Source: JAUIGE01 sp045106685 (GTDB lineage: Bacteria > Bacteroidota > Bacteroidia > J057). From it: a stretch of 28,577 bases of DNA. Position 1 is the first letter of the stretch. Each line of letters begins with the position of its first letter. The stretch lies in assembly GCA_045106685.1 (NCBI GenBank), contig JBGCFB010000228.1, positions 1-28,577 of the forward strand, read 5' to 3'. Shown here one piece after another: positions 8,107-16,454 of this stretch. The translations under genes were made by a program, and so were the position numbers. A model generated the notes under the pieces. It worked only from the letters and a program-made list of their open reading frames with translations. It did no database searches and had not been told where the DNA came from.

Positions 8107-9408
8107 CTAGTTCACAGAATAGATGGATTTTTTTGCCCAAAAATGTAATAAAACCCCTCTGCCTAGCATAAAAAGGCTCATTGAAAACCATATTCCATGA
8201 TTTCCCCAGGAGGCAGTTAATAGATAGGCAGGAAGGAAAATGGTAAATGTGCTTAGTATCATCGTTGTCCTGAGGGCGGCTGTTGCGGTAGCGCCTATAT
8301 AAACACCGTCCCATATAAAAGCAGAGGCACTCACAATAGGTAAAGCGGTGAGCCAGGGTAAGTAAGGTAGTGCAGCTGTCTGAAGTTCAGCCTCAGATGT
8401 GAAGCGCGCCAATACCCATGGCCCAGCCAGCGCGTACGCGATACTATAGCCTATTCCAACAGCAATCCCCCACACCAGGAGGATGCTTATCGCTTTTCGC
8501 AATGATGACGTTTCTCCGCTTCCTTTAAATTTCCCCACAAGGCTTTCTGCTGCAAAAGCAAAACCGTCAATGCCATAGGACATAAGAAAGAAAAACTGTA
8601 TCAGCATTTGATTTACGGCCAGTGCATCGCCACCAGCCGCCGCCGATCGGTCGGTAAAAAAAGCAAAGACGAATGTCAGGCAGACCGTTCGAATGAAGAT
8701 ATTGCCGTTGATGGCAAAGAAGTGTTTAAGTGGCGCGAGTGCTATAAGGCTGCGCCGACTCATCGTTATAAGGTTGGCGCGATAGCGATAGGTAGCCAGT
8801 GCTACTCCCAATGCTAGCCCGGTATAATTTGCGATCACCGTCGCAAGGGCGACGCCTTCGGCGCGCATGTCCAGGCCAAGGGCAAGTAGAATATTGAGCA
8901 AGACATTGATGCCGTTTACTACAATCGTAATATAGAGCGGGAAGCGCGTATTTTGCATCCCGAGGAACCAGCCGTTGAGGGCCATAAGGCCCAGGGCCGC
9001 TGGCGCCGCCCAAATCCGAATGCGGAAATACTCCGCTGCAACAGCTTCTACCTCAGCCTCTCCATGTAATAATTTGAAAGCAAGCCATTCCAGAGGGACT
9101 TGTAACACCATGAGGGCCAATCCCAAGATGATCGCTAATCCAAAGCCACGGCCAAATGTATGTGCCTGCGCTGAAAAATCTTTTGCACCATAAGCCTGAG
9201 CTGTAATTCCGGTTACGCCCATCCTCAAAAAACCGACTGACCAGTAAATGGTATTGAAGATTGTACCGCCCAAACCGATGGCTCCGAGGTATAGAGCGGG
9301 ATTTTCCGCTATTTGACCCATCACCATGGTATCAGCCAAACCCACCAGAGGTACTGTTAGGTTGGCAAGCAGATTGGGTATGGCCAGACGAAAAATTTCA
9401 CGATTCAT
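8107..9408 (-). CDS. MATE family efflux transporter (DinF-like)
   Basis: Twelve-helix inner-membrane exporter of the multidrug and toxic compound extrusion family, using an Na+ or H+ gradient. The N-terminus (IFRLAIPNLLANLTVPLVG, then ADTMVMG and GAIGLGGTIFN) is the typical DinF-subfamily opening, with the first-helix Pro and the acidic residue of LADTMVMG. The 433-residue length fits. Substrate cannot be read from sequence. It stands alone on the minus strand, 121 bp beyond the preceding stop, and its 5' region faces a structured spacer. The gap between it and the HRDC gene (7986-8106) contains only a 7-bp inverted repeat, TCAGATA and TATCTGA (8064-8086). Confidence 0.9.
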   Translation of the reverse strand: MNREIFRLAIPNLLANLTVPLVGLADTMVMGQIAENPALYLGAIGLGGTIFNTIYWSVGFLRMGVTGITAQAYGAKDFSAQAHTFGRGFGLAIILGLALMVLQVPLEWLAFKLLHGEAEVEAVAAEYFRIRIWAAPAALGLMALNGWFLGMQNTRFPLYITIVVNGINVLLNILLALGLDMRAEGVALATVIANYTGLALGVALATYRYRANLITMSRRSLIALAPLKHFFAINGNIFIRTVCLTFVFAFFTDRSAAAGGDALAVNQMLIQFFFLMSYGIDGFAFAAESLVGKFKGSGETSSLRKAISILLVWGIAVGIGYSIAYALAGPWVLARFTSEAELQTAALPYLPWLTALPIVSASAFIWDGVYIGATATAALRTTMILSTFTIFLPAYLLTASWGNHGIWFSMSLFMLGRGVLLHFWAKKSIYSVN

Positions 9409-9448
9409 GTGCGAATGTGAACTTTTTTTGAAAAAATTAAAACCTTAT

Positions 9449-9540
9449 GGACATATAGCTGTTCTGCTATATGTCCGTTCAATTACGGACAGATATTAGG
9501 GCTTGGAGGTTCCGTCGCATTCGTGGCGGAGCCTTTTTTT
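9449..9540 (+). ncRNA. Candidate small RNA or attenuator-like leader
   Basis: Three stems in 92 bases of the divergent spacer. A perfect 10-bp hairpin has arms GGACATATAG (9449-9458) and CTATATGTCC (9467-9476). A competing stem, TGTCCG with CGGACA, reuses the right arm of the first. A final stem with wobbles, GGTTCCGTC (9508-9516) with GGCGGAGCC (9525-9533), is followed by a 7-T run. On the plus strand this reads as structure, alternative pairing, terminator. No plus-strand gene lies upstream to be terminated. No clear promoter was found at its 5' side, so RNA status is a guess. Confidence 0.35.
9508..9540 (+). terminator. Rho-independent terminator between divergent genes
   Basis: 9-bp GC-rich stem (two G-T pairs), 8-base loop, then TTTTTTT. 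It lies directly upstream of the TATCTTTG box at 9542. Confidence 0.65.
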
Positions 9541-9541
9541 G

Positions 9542-9549
9542 TATCTTTG
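9542..9549 (+). promoter_or_regulatory. Bacteroidota -7 box (TATCTTTG) for the aminotransferase
   Basis: Exact TAnnTTTG match 95 bp upstream of the chosen ATG at 9644. It supports that start over a further-upstream in-frame start at 9503, which would place coding sequence through the terminator and promoter. Confidence 0.6.
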
Positions 9550-9643
9550 CGCGGCATTTCATTTTCCAGGAAAAACAATTCCTTTTTTAATGATTTGTAC
9601 AAAAAAATCACGCGAATCTATTAAACTCTTAAAGTCTAATATC

Positions 9644-10915
9644 ATGAAAGTATCCCAAATGGCCGAAAACCTGATCGCTTCTGAAATTATCACGCTTTCG
9701 AACTCGATCAAGGCCAAGATGGCCGCCGGTGCTTCCATATACAATTTGACAATTGGCGACTTTAACTCGGAGCTATTTCCTATCCCTGAGGAATTGCGCC
9801 AGAATATTATACAAGCATACCAGGATGGCCACACCAACTACCCTATGGCCAACGGGATGCCTGAACTCCGCCAGGCGGTGGCAGATTTTGTGAAGCGCGA
9901 GCAAGGCATTACGTATGATGCTGATGAGGTATTGATTGCTTCTGGAGGCCGTCCGCTTATCTTTTCGGCTTTTATGGCGCTCGTCGATCCAGGTGACAAG
10001 GTGATATATCCAGTGCCTAGCTGGAATAATAATCACTATGGATATATCACAGAGGCTGAAAAGATCGAAGTCGAAACGGCTCCTGAGGATAACTTCATGC
10101 CTGATGCCGAGCTGCTTGCTCCATATGTAGAAGGCGCTACCCTACTCGCACTGTGTTCTCCATTGAATCCAACGGGGACAGTTTTTTCTCGTGAGCAGCT
10201 ATCGGGTATTTGTGAAATGGTACTTGCTGAAAATGCGCGTAGAGGTCCTGATGAAAAGCCGCTGTATGTATTTTTTGATCAAATATATTCTAATCTGGTT
10301 TACAATGGTCAGCATCTCAACCCTGTGATGCTGTATCCTGAGATGCGTCCTTATACGATTATGATGGACGGTATGTCAAAAGGCTTTTGTGGAACCGGCT
10401 TGCGTGTAGGTTGGGGATTTGGACCTCGCCACGTGATCGACAAGATGAAAGCCATCTGTACACACACGGGAACCTGGGCCGCCAAAGCGGAGCAAATCGC
10501 GACTGCTCAATATCTTAATGATGCTGATGCGGTAGACGCTTTTTCACAAGACCTGCACGTAAAGCTCAAAACTCGTCTGGATGGTTTTTATGCAGGTATT
10601 CTTTCGATGAAAGACGCCGGCTTGCCAGTTGATGCTATTACACCACAAGCTGCTTTGTACCTTACTGTTAAGATCGACGCGCGTGGTTATAGTACTGCAG
10701 ATGGTAATCTATTAGATACATATGCCAAGGTTCAGGAGTATGTACTGAATGAAGCTGGTGTGGCACTTGTGCCATTTAATTGCTTCGGTGCAACTGATAC
10801 GCCATGGTGTCGTCTCTCTGTAGGAACTGTCGCCATGGACGATATTCCTGCAATCACGAATCGCTTACAAACAGCACTTTCTAAGCTTACACAAGCTGCT
10901 GTAACAGAAGCTTAG
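9644..10915 (+). CDS. Class I/II pyridoxal-phosphate aminotransferase
   Basis: Cytosolic PLP enzyme that moves amino groups between amino acids and 2-oxo acids. Seen in order: NLTIGDFNS near the N-terminus, the helix-capping ASGGRPLIFSAF, the cofactor-ring block SPLNPTGT, the FFDQIYSNLVY segment with the Asp and Tyr that contact PLP, and the Schiff-base lysine Lys246 in MSKGFCGTGLRVGWG, whose S-K-x5-G-x-R-x-G pattern is standard. The start MKVSQMAEN gives 423 residues, usual for fold-type I aspartate-aminotransferase-like enzymes. Substrate (aspartate or another amino acid) is not determinable here. The SDR gene follows after 96 bp, with no clear functional link. Confidence 0.9.
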   Translation: MKVSQMAENLIASEIITLSNSIKAKMAAGASIYNLTIGDFNSELFPIPEELRQNIIQAYQDGHTNYPMANGMPELRQAVADFVKREQGITYDADEVLIASGGRPLIFSAFMALVDPGDKVIYPVPSWNNNHYGYITEAEKIEVETAPEDNFMPDAELLAPYVEGATLLALCSPLNPTGTVFSREQLSGICEMVLAENARRGPDEKPLYVFFDQIYSNLVYNGQHLNPVMLYPEMRPYTIMMDGMSKGFCGTGLRVGWGFGPRHVIDKMKAICTHTGTWAAKAEQIATAQYLNDADAVDAFSQDLHVKLKTRLDGFYAGILSMKDAGLPVDAITPQAALYLTVKIDARGYSTADGNLLDTYAKVQEYVLNEAGVALVPFNCFGATDTPWCRLSVGTVAMDDIPAITNRLQTALSKLTQAAVTEA

Positions 10916-10924
10916 TGCTCTTAG

Positions 10925-11010
10925 GTTGTTCTGGGTTTAAGGTTTGGGGTTTTGAGTTGCAAAGCTAATTGAACCCAAAACACAAAACTCCAAACACATA
11001 ACATTTTTTT
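10925..11010. repeat. Intergenic word-repeat, imperfect inverted
   Basis: The spacer between the aminotransferase and SDR genes consists of near-repeats of GGTTTGGGGTTTTG on one side and AACCCAAAACACAAAAC on the other, forming an imperfect inverted repeat around GCAAAGCTAATT. The right part (AATTGAACCCAAAAC, CTCCAAAC) recurs loosely before thpR at 25311-25335. It may act as a weak terminator. Confidence 0.5.
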
Positions 11011-11011
11011 C

Positions 11012-11833
11012 ATGAAAGGAATACCGAAGGCACCAGCTTTCGCACTCGTAACTGGAGGAAGCCAGGGTATAGGCTTCGAACTTGCCAAAGCACTGGCTGA
11101 CCAAGGCTTGAATATCGCGCTGGTCGCACTTCCTGGAGCCGAATTGGAAGAGGCCGCCAAAGCAATTCGCGCCGCCCATCCAGGGCTGGAGGTCCGTACC
11201 TTGGGCCTCGACCTTACCGATGAAGCTTCGCCAGCCAAGGTGTATGCCTGGGCAACAGAAGAAGACCGCAAGGTGCGCGTACTCGTGAACAATGCCGGAT
11301 TTGGCACGAGCGGTGTCATGGATACGAAACCTATCGGGCTTTATCTTAATATGATGAAGCTCAATAATCAGGCGATGGCATCCATTACCTATCACTTTAT
11401 GGAGCACCTTCGCCAGTCCGGAGGAGGCCACGTGCTCAATATGAGCAGTATGGAAGCGACTGTTCCACTGCCTTATAAGGCTGTTTATGCAGCAACAAAA
11501 GCCTTTGTCTATAATTACTCGCAGGCACTACGAGTCGAACTCGCAGGCTACGACGTGAATGTGACAGTCGTGTGCCCTGGACCTACTGTTACAAATGAGG
11601 AAGGGCTTGCGCGCATCAAGACTTTTGGGGATGAACTCACATGGTATCATAAGCTTGTGATCAAATTTCCAGACTACACGGCTCAAAAAGCGCTGCGTGG
11701 TCTCAGGAAACGTAGCGCAGTTGTGGTTCCTGGAACTGTCCCTGGCATCCTTTTTGGTGTAGCCAGGCTGCTACCTGCTTCATGGAAAATGAACATACTG
11801 GCAAGAATTTTTAGAAACTATAAAGACCATTAG
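11012..11833 (+). CDS. Short-chain dehydrogenase/reductase (SDR)
   Basis: Classical NAD(P)-dependent oxidoreductase with a Rossmann fold. Seen: the cofactor loop TGGSQGIG (residues 14-21), an acidic DLTD segment, NNAG at 93-96, catalytic Ser146 in the NMSSME block, and Tyr159 with Lys163 in YAATK. The PGPTVT segment follows at the usual place. Length is 273 residues. Similar enzymes act on sterols, fatty acyl groups or polyols, and the C-terminal amphipathic stretch (LFGVARLLPASWKMN) is common in DltE/HSD17B-like members, but the substrate cannot be assigned. It probably has its own promoter, since the upstream spacer carries terminator-like repeats. Confidence 0.9.
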   Translation: MKGIPKAPAFALVTGGSQGIGFELAKALADQGLNIALVALPGAELEEAAKAIRAAHPGLEVRTLGLDLTDEASPAKVYAWATEEDRKVRVLVNNAGFGTSGVMDTKPIGLYLNMMKLNNQAMASITYHFMEHLRQSGGGHVLNMSSMEATVPLPYKAVYAATKAFVYNYSQALRVELAGYDVNVTVVCPGPTVTNEEGLARIKTFGDELTWYHKLVIKFPDYTAQKALRGLRKRSAVVVPGTVPGILFGVARLLPASWKMNILARIFRNYKDH

Positions 11834-11858
11834 AGATTTCCACGATTGGTTTCTTGTG

Positions 11859-11886
11859 GTAGAGGCGTTTTGCAAAACGCCTCTAC
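11859..11886. repeat. Perfect 28-bp palindrome
   Basis: Arms GTAGAGGCGTTTTG and CAAAACGCCTCTAC are complementary over all 14 positions with no loop. It resembles the GTAGAGACG...CGTCTCTAC palindromes I recall as dispersed in cyanobacterial and Bacteroidota genomes. Located between SDR and clpS; no T-run follows. Confidence 0.7.
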
Positions 11887-11941
11887 GAAACATGATAATC
11901 TCTATTAAAGACTCTGTTTTTATTTTTTTGCCTTAAATCTG

Positions 11942-11949
11942 TAACTTTG
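11942..11949 (+). promoter_or_regulatory. Bacteroidota -7 box (TAACTTTG) for clpS-aat
   Basis: Exact TAnnTTTG match 49 bp upstream of the clpS ATG, after an AT-rich TTTTTTTG stretch whose spacing to the box (11 bases) is shorter than the usual 19 or so. Confidence 0.6.
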
Positions 11950-11997
11950 CAGCCTGTTTCAGGTATTAGTTTCTCTTATTAGCAAAACGTATATACA

Positions 11998-12288
11998 ATG
12001 TCCTTCCGTTCACATGTAATAACCCGCGAGCAAGATCTTGCAAGCGTACTTACTCTTGAGAATCTCCGCCACAAGCTCATCGTCTGGAATGATGAGGTGA
12101 ATACCTTCGATTGGGTTATACAATCGTTGGTGGAAATATGTGACCATGTGCCTGAGCAAGCGGAGCAATGTGCAATGATGATTCATAACAAAGGACGTTA
12201 CGCCGTTAAGCATGGCGACCGCACCGAACTGCGCGTTATGCGTGAAGCCTTATCCGATCGCGGCATAGGCGCTACCGTTGAGGCGTAA
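11998..12288 (+). CDS. clpS: ATP-dependent Clp protease adaptor ClpS
   Basis: Small cytosolic adaptor that binds proteins with N-terminal Leu, Phe, Tyr or Trp and delivers them to ClpAP/ClpCP. At 96 residues it has the canonical core: LIVWNDEVNTFDWV (the N-D-x-x-T-F substrate-pocket loop), the MMIHNKGRYAVKHGD stretch containing the pocket His, and a C-terminal helix with REALSDRG. The short N-terminal extension that engages the ClpA N-domain is present. The next gene is aat, 50 bp downstream on the same strand with no terminator between, so the two are probably one transcript. Confident from family pattern. Confidence 0.95.
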   Translation: MSFRSHVITREQDLASVLTLENLRHKLIVWNDEVNTFDWVIQSLVEICDHVPEQAEQCAMMIHNKGRYAVKHGDRTELRVMREALSDRGIGATVEA

Positions 12289-12338
12289 GGCCTTAGGCAC
12301 GTTTCAAAAATAAATACTCCAGTTTTTATTTTATCGCC

Positions 12339-13028
12339 GTGCCTTACCAACTTACCGATACCATCGAATTTCCCGATCCTGCTTATGCTCCCCCGAGTGG
12401 GATTCTGGCAGTAGGAGGAGATCTGAAACCTGAGCGTCTATTATTTGCTTACGAACAAGGGATATTTCCCTGGTATAGTGATGACGAGCCCATTATTTGG
12501 TGGTCGCCCGATCCACGTTTTGTGCTTTTTCCAGAAAATCTAAAAGTCTCCAAAAGTATGCGCCAGGTCCTTCGGCGTGAGACTTTCAAAATTACGTACG
12601 ACGAAGTATTTCCAGCTGTAATCAAAGCCTGCGCAAAGGTTCCGCGCGATGGCCAAAGCGGTACCTGGATTACTGATGAGATGGTGGAAGCCTATATACA
12701 CCTTCACAAGCTCGGCTATGCACATAGCGTAGAGGCCTGGCAGCATGGTAAACTCGTAGGTGGGCTGTATGGTATTTCTTTGGGAAACGCCTTTTTCGGT
12801 GAGAGCATGTTTGCAAAGGCGAGCAATGCCTCCAAAGCTGCTTTTATCACCCTCGTGCAAGCGCTTTCCAGCCAAGGCTTTGAGATGATCGATTGTCAGA
12901 TGCCGACCGATCACTTAGCCAGCCTAGGCGCAGAAACGATTTCTCGTGATCAGTTCCTTGAGCTTCTTCCTGGATATGTTGAAAACGAAACACTTCAGGG
13001 CGATTGGGGAGATTTGTTAAAAACATAA
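12339..13028 (+). CDS. aat: Leucyl/phenylalanyl-tRNA--protein transferase
   Basis: Ribosome-independent transferase that adds Leu or Phe from aminoacyl-tRNA to proteins with N-terminal Lys or Arg, turning them into ClpS substrates. Family blocks seen: GILAVGGDL, the GIFPWYSDDEPIIWWSPDPR segment, GESMFAKASNASKAAF and DCQMPTDHLASLGAE. At 229 residues it is normal length. The start is GTG (12339); no ATG lies nearby before the conserved N-terminal PDPAYAPPSG block, so the GTG is credible and may keep expression low. Placed directly after clpS, so the writer and reader of the N-degron pathway are together. It ends at a shared terminator facing the convergent T9SS gene. Confidence 0.95.
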   Translation: MPYQLTDTIEFPDPAYAPPSGILAVGGDLKPERLLFAYEQGIFPWYSDDEPIIWWSPDPRFVLFPENLKVSKSMRQVLRRETFKITYDEVFPAVIKACAKVPRDGQSGTWITDEMVEAYIHLHKLGYAHSVEAWQHGKLVGGLYGISLGNAFFGESMFAKASNASKAAFITLVQALSSQGFEMIDCQMPTDHLASLGAETISRDQFLELLPGYVENETLQGDWGDLLKT

Positions 13029-13029
13029 A

Positions 13030-13059
13030 CATGCCCTCCGTTTTGAAACGAAGGGCATG
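13030..13059. terminator. Bidirectional terminator between aat and the T9SS gene
   Basis: Arms CATGCCCTCCGTTT and AAACGAAGGGCATG pair with one mismatch around TG. The minus-strand side is followed by a T-rich tract (TTTATGTTTTTAAC); the plus side has a weaker tract. Both convergent genes end within 25 bp of it. Confidence 0.75.
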
Positions 13060-13082
13060 CGGTTCCTTATTGAAAAGCTATT

Positions 13083-16000
13083 TTAGTGCTTTATCAAAAT
13101 CTTGTGCGTGACTATCATGGCATTGCCTTGCATCACACGGCCAAAATATAGGCCAGCAGAAAGCTGATCAGTTGTAATGCTTGCAGTAGTGTTCTCAGGA
13201 TCGAGCACTTGACTTGAGACTACTCTTCCATTCAGGTCAAGAAGAACAAAACTACCAGGAGCATCGAGTTCATATCCTATGCTAAGCACATCGTTTGCAG
13301 GGTTCGGTGCAACTGTGAAGGCAGCTTCGTTGAAGTCGGTTATGCGGCGTCCTTTCGTTGAGCCAAAGCTGAGAGAACGTGTGCGAGTAGGCACGACTAC
13401 AGTATGGGTAGCGGAATCTTTACAGCCAAGCGCATCTTCGATAACGAGTTGAAGGGTATAATTTCCTCCGTTTTTGTATTCGTACTGAAGACCTGTGCCT
13501 GACTTTGTAGCTGAACCATCTCCCATCGACCATACGCTCTTTGTTACGAAGTTGCTTGATGAGCTTTTGTCTACCAAGTTGAATTCACGGCCATAAGGAT
13601 TAGAAGGAGCAGCAGCACCGACACCAATTTCAGCTTTACAGAAAGCAACCTCGTCGTCATCAGGAGCAAGGACACAGTCCGCCGAAGCGATGACTTCCAC
13701 AACGATAAAGCGATCAATGACTTGGATGGAGCATCCATTTCGTCCATACAACTTCACTGTGTAGTGTGTTTCAACTTGATTTGGATCATGCTGGAATGTA
13801 ATCTGGTTGCTAGGGCTGATATCTACGATCGGATTCTGGTTCGCTATATTGATCCAGCCATTCGTAAAGTCGATAATAGGGTTACCTAGAGGATTGCCAA
13901 AGGCACCCGACTTGTACACTTCAATACGAAACTGCGTCATCGCTTCGGAGCCTGCGAATGATATCGAGTACTCATGATTTTCACATACTTCAGTTTCTCC
14001 AGTCAAAACCGGATTAGGTGTAGAGGTGAAAGTAAAGTCTTTTACCTTGGTAGGATTTCCACCACATTCGTCTGTCAGTACAAGTTCTACACGGTGCAAC
14101 TCATCTATCGTGAAGGTGAAATAGTCAGTAAGATCGAGTACTGGAATCGCATTCATCGTGACTACAGGGCCTCCTGTAATGGATGTTCTCGGTCCAGAAG
14201 GATTTCCAAAATCATTCAGAAGCGTTACGAAAATTTCATAAGCAACGTAATCATCACTGGCAGTAGCATCTAGCATTACTTCAGTTGCAGTACAATTTTG
14301 TGTCAGGGTAAATTCAGCCTCGCCTGCATGGGAAGTTTCTACAATCCTTGAATATGAGATAGGTGCTGACTGTGGATTACAAGGGCCATTTATATCGAGG
14401 GTGATACGATATCTTTTCTTTCCTTGAAAAGCGTAGCCCAACGGTCCGGTTGAAGACTCCAATCGGATTTGATTTGTAAGGTAGCTTACCCAACCTGTTG
14501 ACTGCGTACAACATACTACATTGTCTTGCGCATCCACCTCTTCTACCGTGATACGATATTCGTCCGCTCCTTCTGTGTCAGAGATGTCGATCATCATGTT
14601 GTCGCAGGAAGTACTTAGAATATCAAATTTGGCTTCTGTCTCACGACCCGCTTCAAACTCAGCATACATAACATCTTCGTCTGTACAATGACCGCTTACC
14701 CGCAGAGCGATGCGGTAGAATTTACTTTGCTCAAAATTATATGCTTGACCGAGCGGACTATTGATGTCACTAAGATTAATAATGTCATCCAGCTGAGTAA
14801 ATGGCGTTGTATTGGATAGCAGAGTTCCGGGAATCACATCGCCATCGGCATCGAGTTCTACAATTTCAAGGACATAGTCATCTGGGTAAATGGAGCTGCT
14901 GATATCTATGACTACACTATCACAACGCTCGCTCGTAACCAAAAGGCCTGCACGAACATTACAACCACAGAGCTCTGTACTATCGGTAGTTTGGCCAAAT
15001 AAAGCATTAGAGTTAAAAGAATCCCAAGGCCCTACAAAATTGGTGACCAGTCGAGTATTCATAGCACTCAACGTTAGGGAAGAAGGGTCATCTGTAATGT
15101 TGGCGGAGCCAGTTTCATTCATGTGGTAACCACCTTGGGCCCACAATCCCATACGTTCCAGGCAACACTGATCATTGGTGTCATCAAAATCGATAACCGC
15201 TTGTAGGTAGTAAGCAGAGGTAAAGGCTGTGCTACTAGTGCCATGACCTAAGAAGCCGATATTAATATCGTGGTAATGCTGTGCAATCGATGTTAAGATA
15301 ATTACTCGTTCTGAGCCAGGCTTGAGTGTCAACGCAGTATTGGGCGCATTCACATTGATGGCATTGCTTACATGTCCTCCAGATTCATTTACGAATGCAC
15401 TGTCATCGGTTAAAACCGTGGCGATAATATCGGCGAGTTCTGTGCCAAGGTTGGTACTATCAGTTCCAGGCGCAATAATTCCCATCAGTGCAGAGCGTGC
15501 CAGTGACACAGCACTTGATACTAATTCTGGATCCCATGATACTCTACGAGTAGCATAAGCCGCACGTAAGTCTGCACTATGGATATTGACAGTCTCTATA
15601 CTATCTCCATTATCCATGAAGTCAAGTAGAACGGCACCTGCTTCAACCTTTGATTTAGCCTCTCTTGTGCCAATTCCTCCGCTTCCTGCTTCCGCACGTA
15701 AAAGTCCGCGGTATTCTCCCTGAATGCGTACCGTTTTATCGCAAGCACAATCGCTCGGAAGCTTATTTTTATTGGTACAAGCATATAGAAATCGCATGGT
15801 TACCTTGGTGTTTCCATAGTATGGCCCGCGGGAAAGATCATTGATGTCGTGTCCTTGTTCTGAGTAAACGCTGGAAACTTCTGCTCTTCCAGCACCAGTA
15901 CCTGCTCTATAAAACCGATCGATTGTATGCCAATTATTTGAAGGTATGATCGTATTTGAAAACTCGGTATGTGTGGCTGGATCTGGCTCAATAACATAAT

Positions 16001-16454
16001 GCTGAGGTCCTGATGCACGGAATACAAGAAACTTACATCGGCATACGGTGTCTTGTCCGCCTTTAGAAAGCGAAGTAGTAGACACTGTTTTGAGCTCATC
16101 GCCATAAAAATTATCCAGGAAGTCCTTTGCTTTTTTGGTGCCAAAGCGCTGTTCGACAAACTTGTCAAGCGGGACTGTCTGGTTGGTGCCCTGTAGCACC
16201 CATTCCTTAATGGGCATGTACATATCCTCTTCCATATACATGAGCTTACCTTTTCCTTTTGCACCATTTATATATACTGGCGGCAAGGAGGTATTGCTGG
16301 GGTTTTGAAGAGGACTTCCGAGCGAGTCTAGTTCTAGGTACAGCGGGTCAGGGCCATCCTGCATGTTGGTTGAGGTCTGAGCTTGCGAAAATGCAGCAAG
16401 ACACATGAAAATGGCAATAGAGAGTAGGGTTTTGTAATTGTTGAATAAATACAT
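13083..16454 (-). CDS. T9SS type A sorted repeat protein with PKD domain
   Basis: Very large secreted protein (1,123 residues from the chosen start; 1,138 from an alternative start at 16499). The start at MYLFNNYKTLL gives a textbook signal peptide ending AFSQAQ. The N-terminal 500 residues are unrecognised and rich in Cys, Asp and His. Four repeats of 102-107 residues follow, each opening with a C-x-x-x-x-x-x-I/L-D-x-S/T-like strand (near 14925, 14603, 14290 and 13983), most containing a YxI/YRI strand and ending near G-x-C. A PKD domain follows (WSMGDGSATKSG, then YKNGGNYTLQLVIEDALGC), and then the sorting tail FTVAPNPANDVLSIGYEL with LSAGLYFGRV. It would be exported by T9SS and anchored or released at the surface. 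Function unknown; an adhesin or matrix role is only a guess. Confidence 0.85.
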   Translation of the reverse strand: MYLFNNYKTLLSIAIFMCLAAFSQAQTSTNMQDGPDPLYLELDSLGSPLQNPSNTSLPPVYINGAKGKGKLMYMEEDMYMPIKEWVLQGTNQTVPLDKFVEQRFGTKKAKDFLDNFYGDELKTVSTTSLSKGGQDTVCRCKFLVFRASGPQHYVIEPDPATHTEFSNTIIPSNNWHTIDRFYRAGTGAGRAEVSSVYSEQGHDINDLSRGPYYGNTKVTMRFLYACTNKNKLPSDCACDKTVRIQGEYRGLLRAEAGSGGIGTREAKSKVEAGAVLLDFMDNGDSIETVNIHSADLRAAYATRRVSWDPELVSSAVSLARSALMGIIAPGTDSTNLGTELADIIATVLTDDSAFVNESGGHVSNAINVNAPNTALTLKPGSERVIILTSIAQHYHDINIGFLGHGTSSTAFTSAYYLQAVIDFDDTNDQCCLERMGLWAQGGYHMNETGSANITDDPSSLTLSAMNTRLVTNFVGPWDSFNSNALFGQTTDSTELCGCNVRAGLLVTSERCDSVVIDISSSIYPDDYVLEIVELDADGDVIPGTLLSNTTPFTQLDDIINLSDINSPLGQAYNFEQSKFYRIALRVSGHCTDEDVMYAEFEAGRETEAKFDILSTSCDNMMIDISDTEGADEYRITVEEVDAQDNVVCCTQSTGWVSYLTNQIRLESSTGPLGYAFQGKKRYRITLDINGPCNPQSAPISYSRIVETSHAGEAEFTLTQNCTATEVMLDATASDDYVAYEIFVTLLNDFGNPSGPRTSITGGPVVTMNAIPVLDLTDYFTFTIDELHRVELVLTDECGGNPTKVKDFTFTSTPNPVLTGETEVCENHEYSISFAGSEAMTQFRIEVYKSGAFGNPLGNPIIDFTNGWINIANQNPIVDISPSNQITFQHDPNQVETHYTVKLYGRNGCSIQVIDRFIVVEVIASADCVLAPDDDEVAFCKAEIGVGAAAPSNPYGREFNLVDKSSSSNFVTKSVWSMGDGSATKSGTGLQYEYKNGGNYTLQLVIEDALGCKDSATHTVVVPTRTRSLSFGSTKGRRITDFNEAAFTVAPNPANDVLSIGYELDAPGSFVLLDLNGRVVSSQVLDPENTTASITTDQLSAGLYFGRVMQGNAMIVTHKILIKH

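Noticed and set aside
9503..9643. 47-residue N-terminal extension of the aminotransferase
   Set aside because: It would translate the terminator stem and the TATCTTTG promoter box; the family N-terminus starts at MKVSQMAEN.
10937..11431. 164-codon open frame on the minus strand across the SDR gene
   Set aside because: It overlaps a motif-complete SDR gene and its translation shows no recognisable domain; a shadow frame.
15800..16267. 155-codon minus-strand frame inside the large T9SS gene
   Set aside because: Same strand, different frame, no domain; the T9SS frame carries the signal peptide, PKD and sorting tail.
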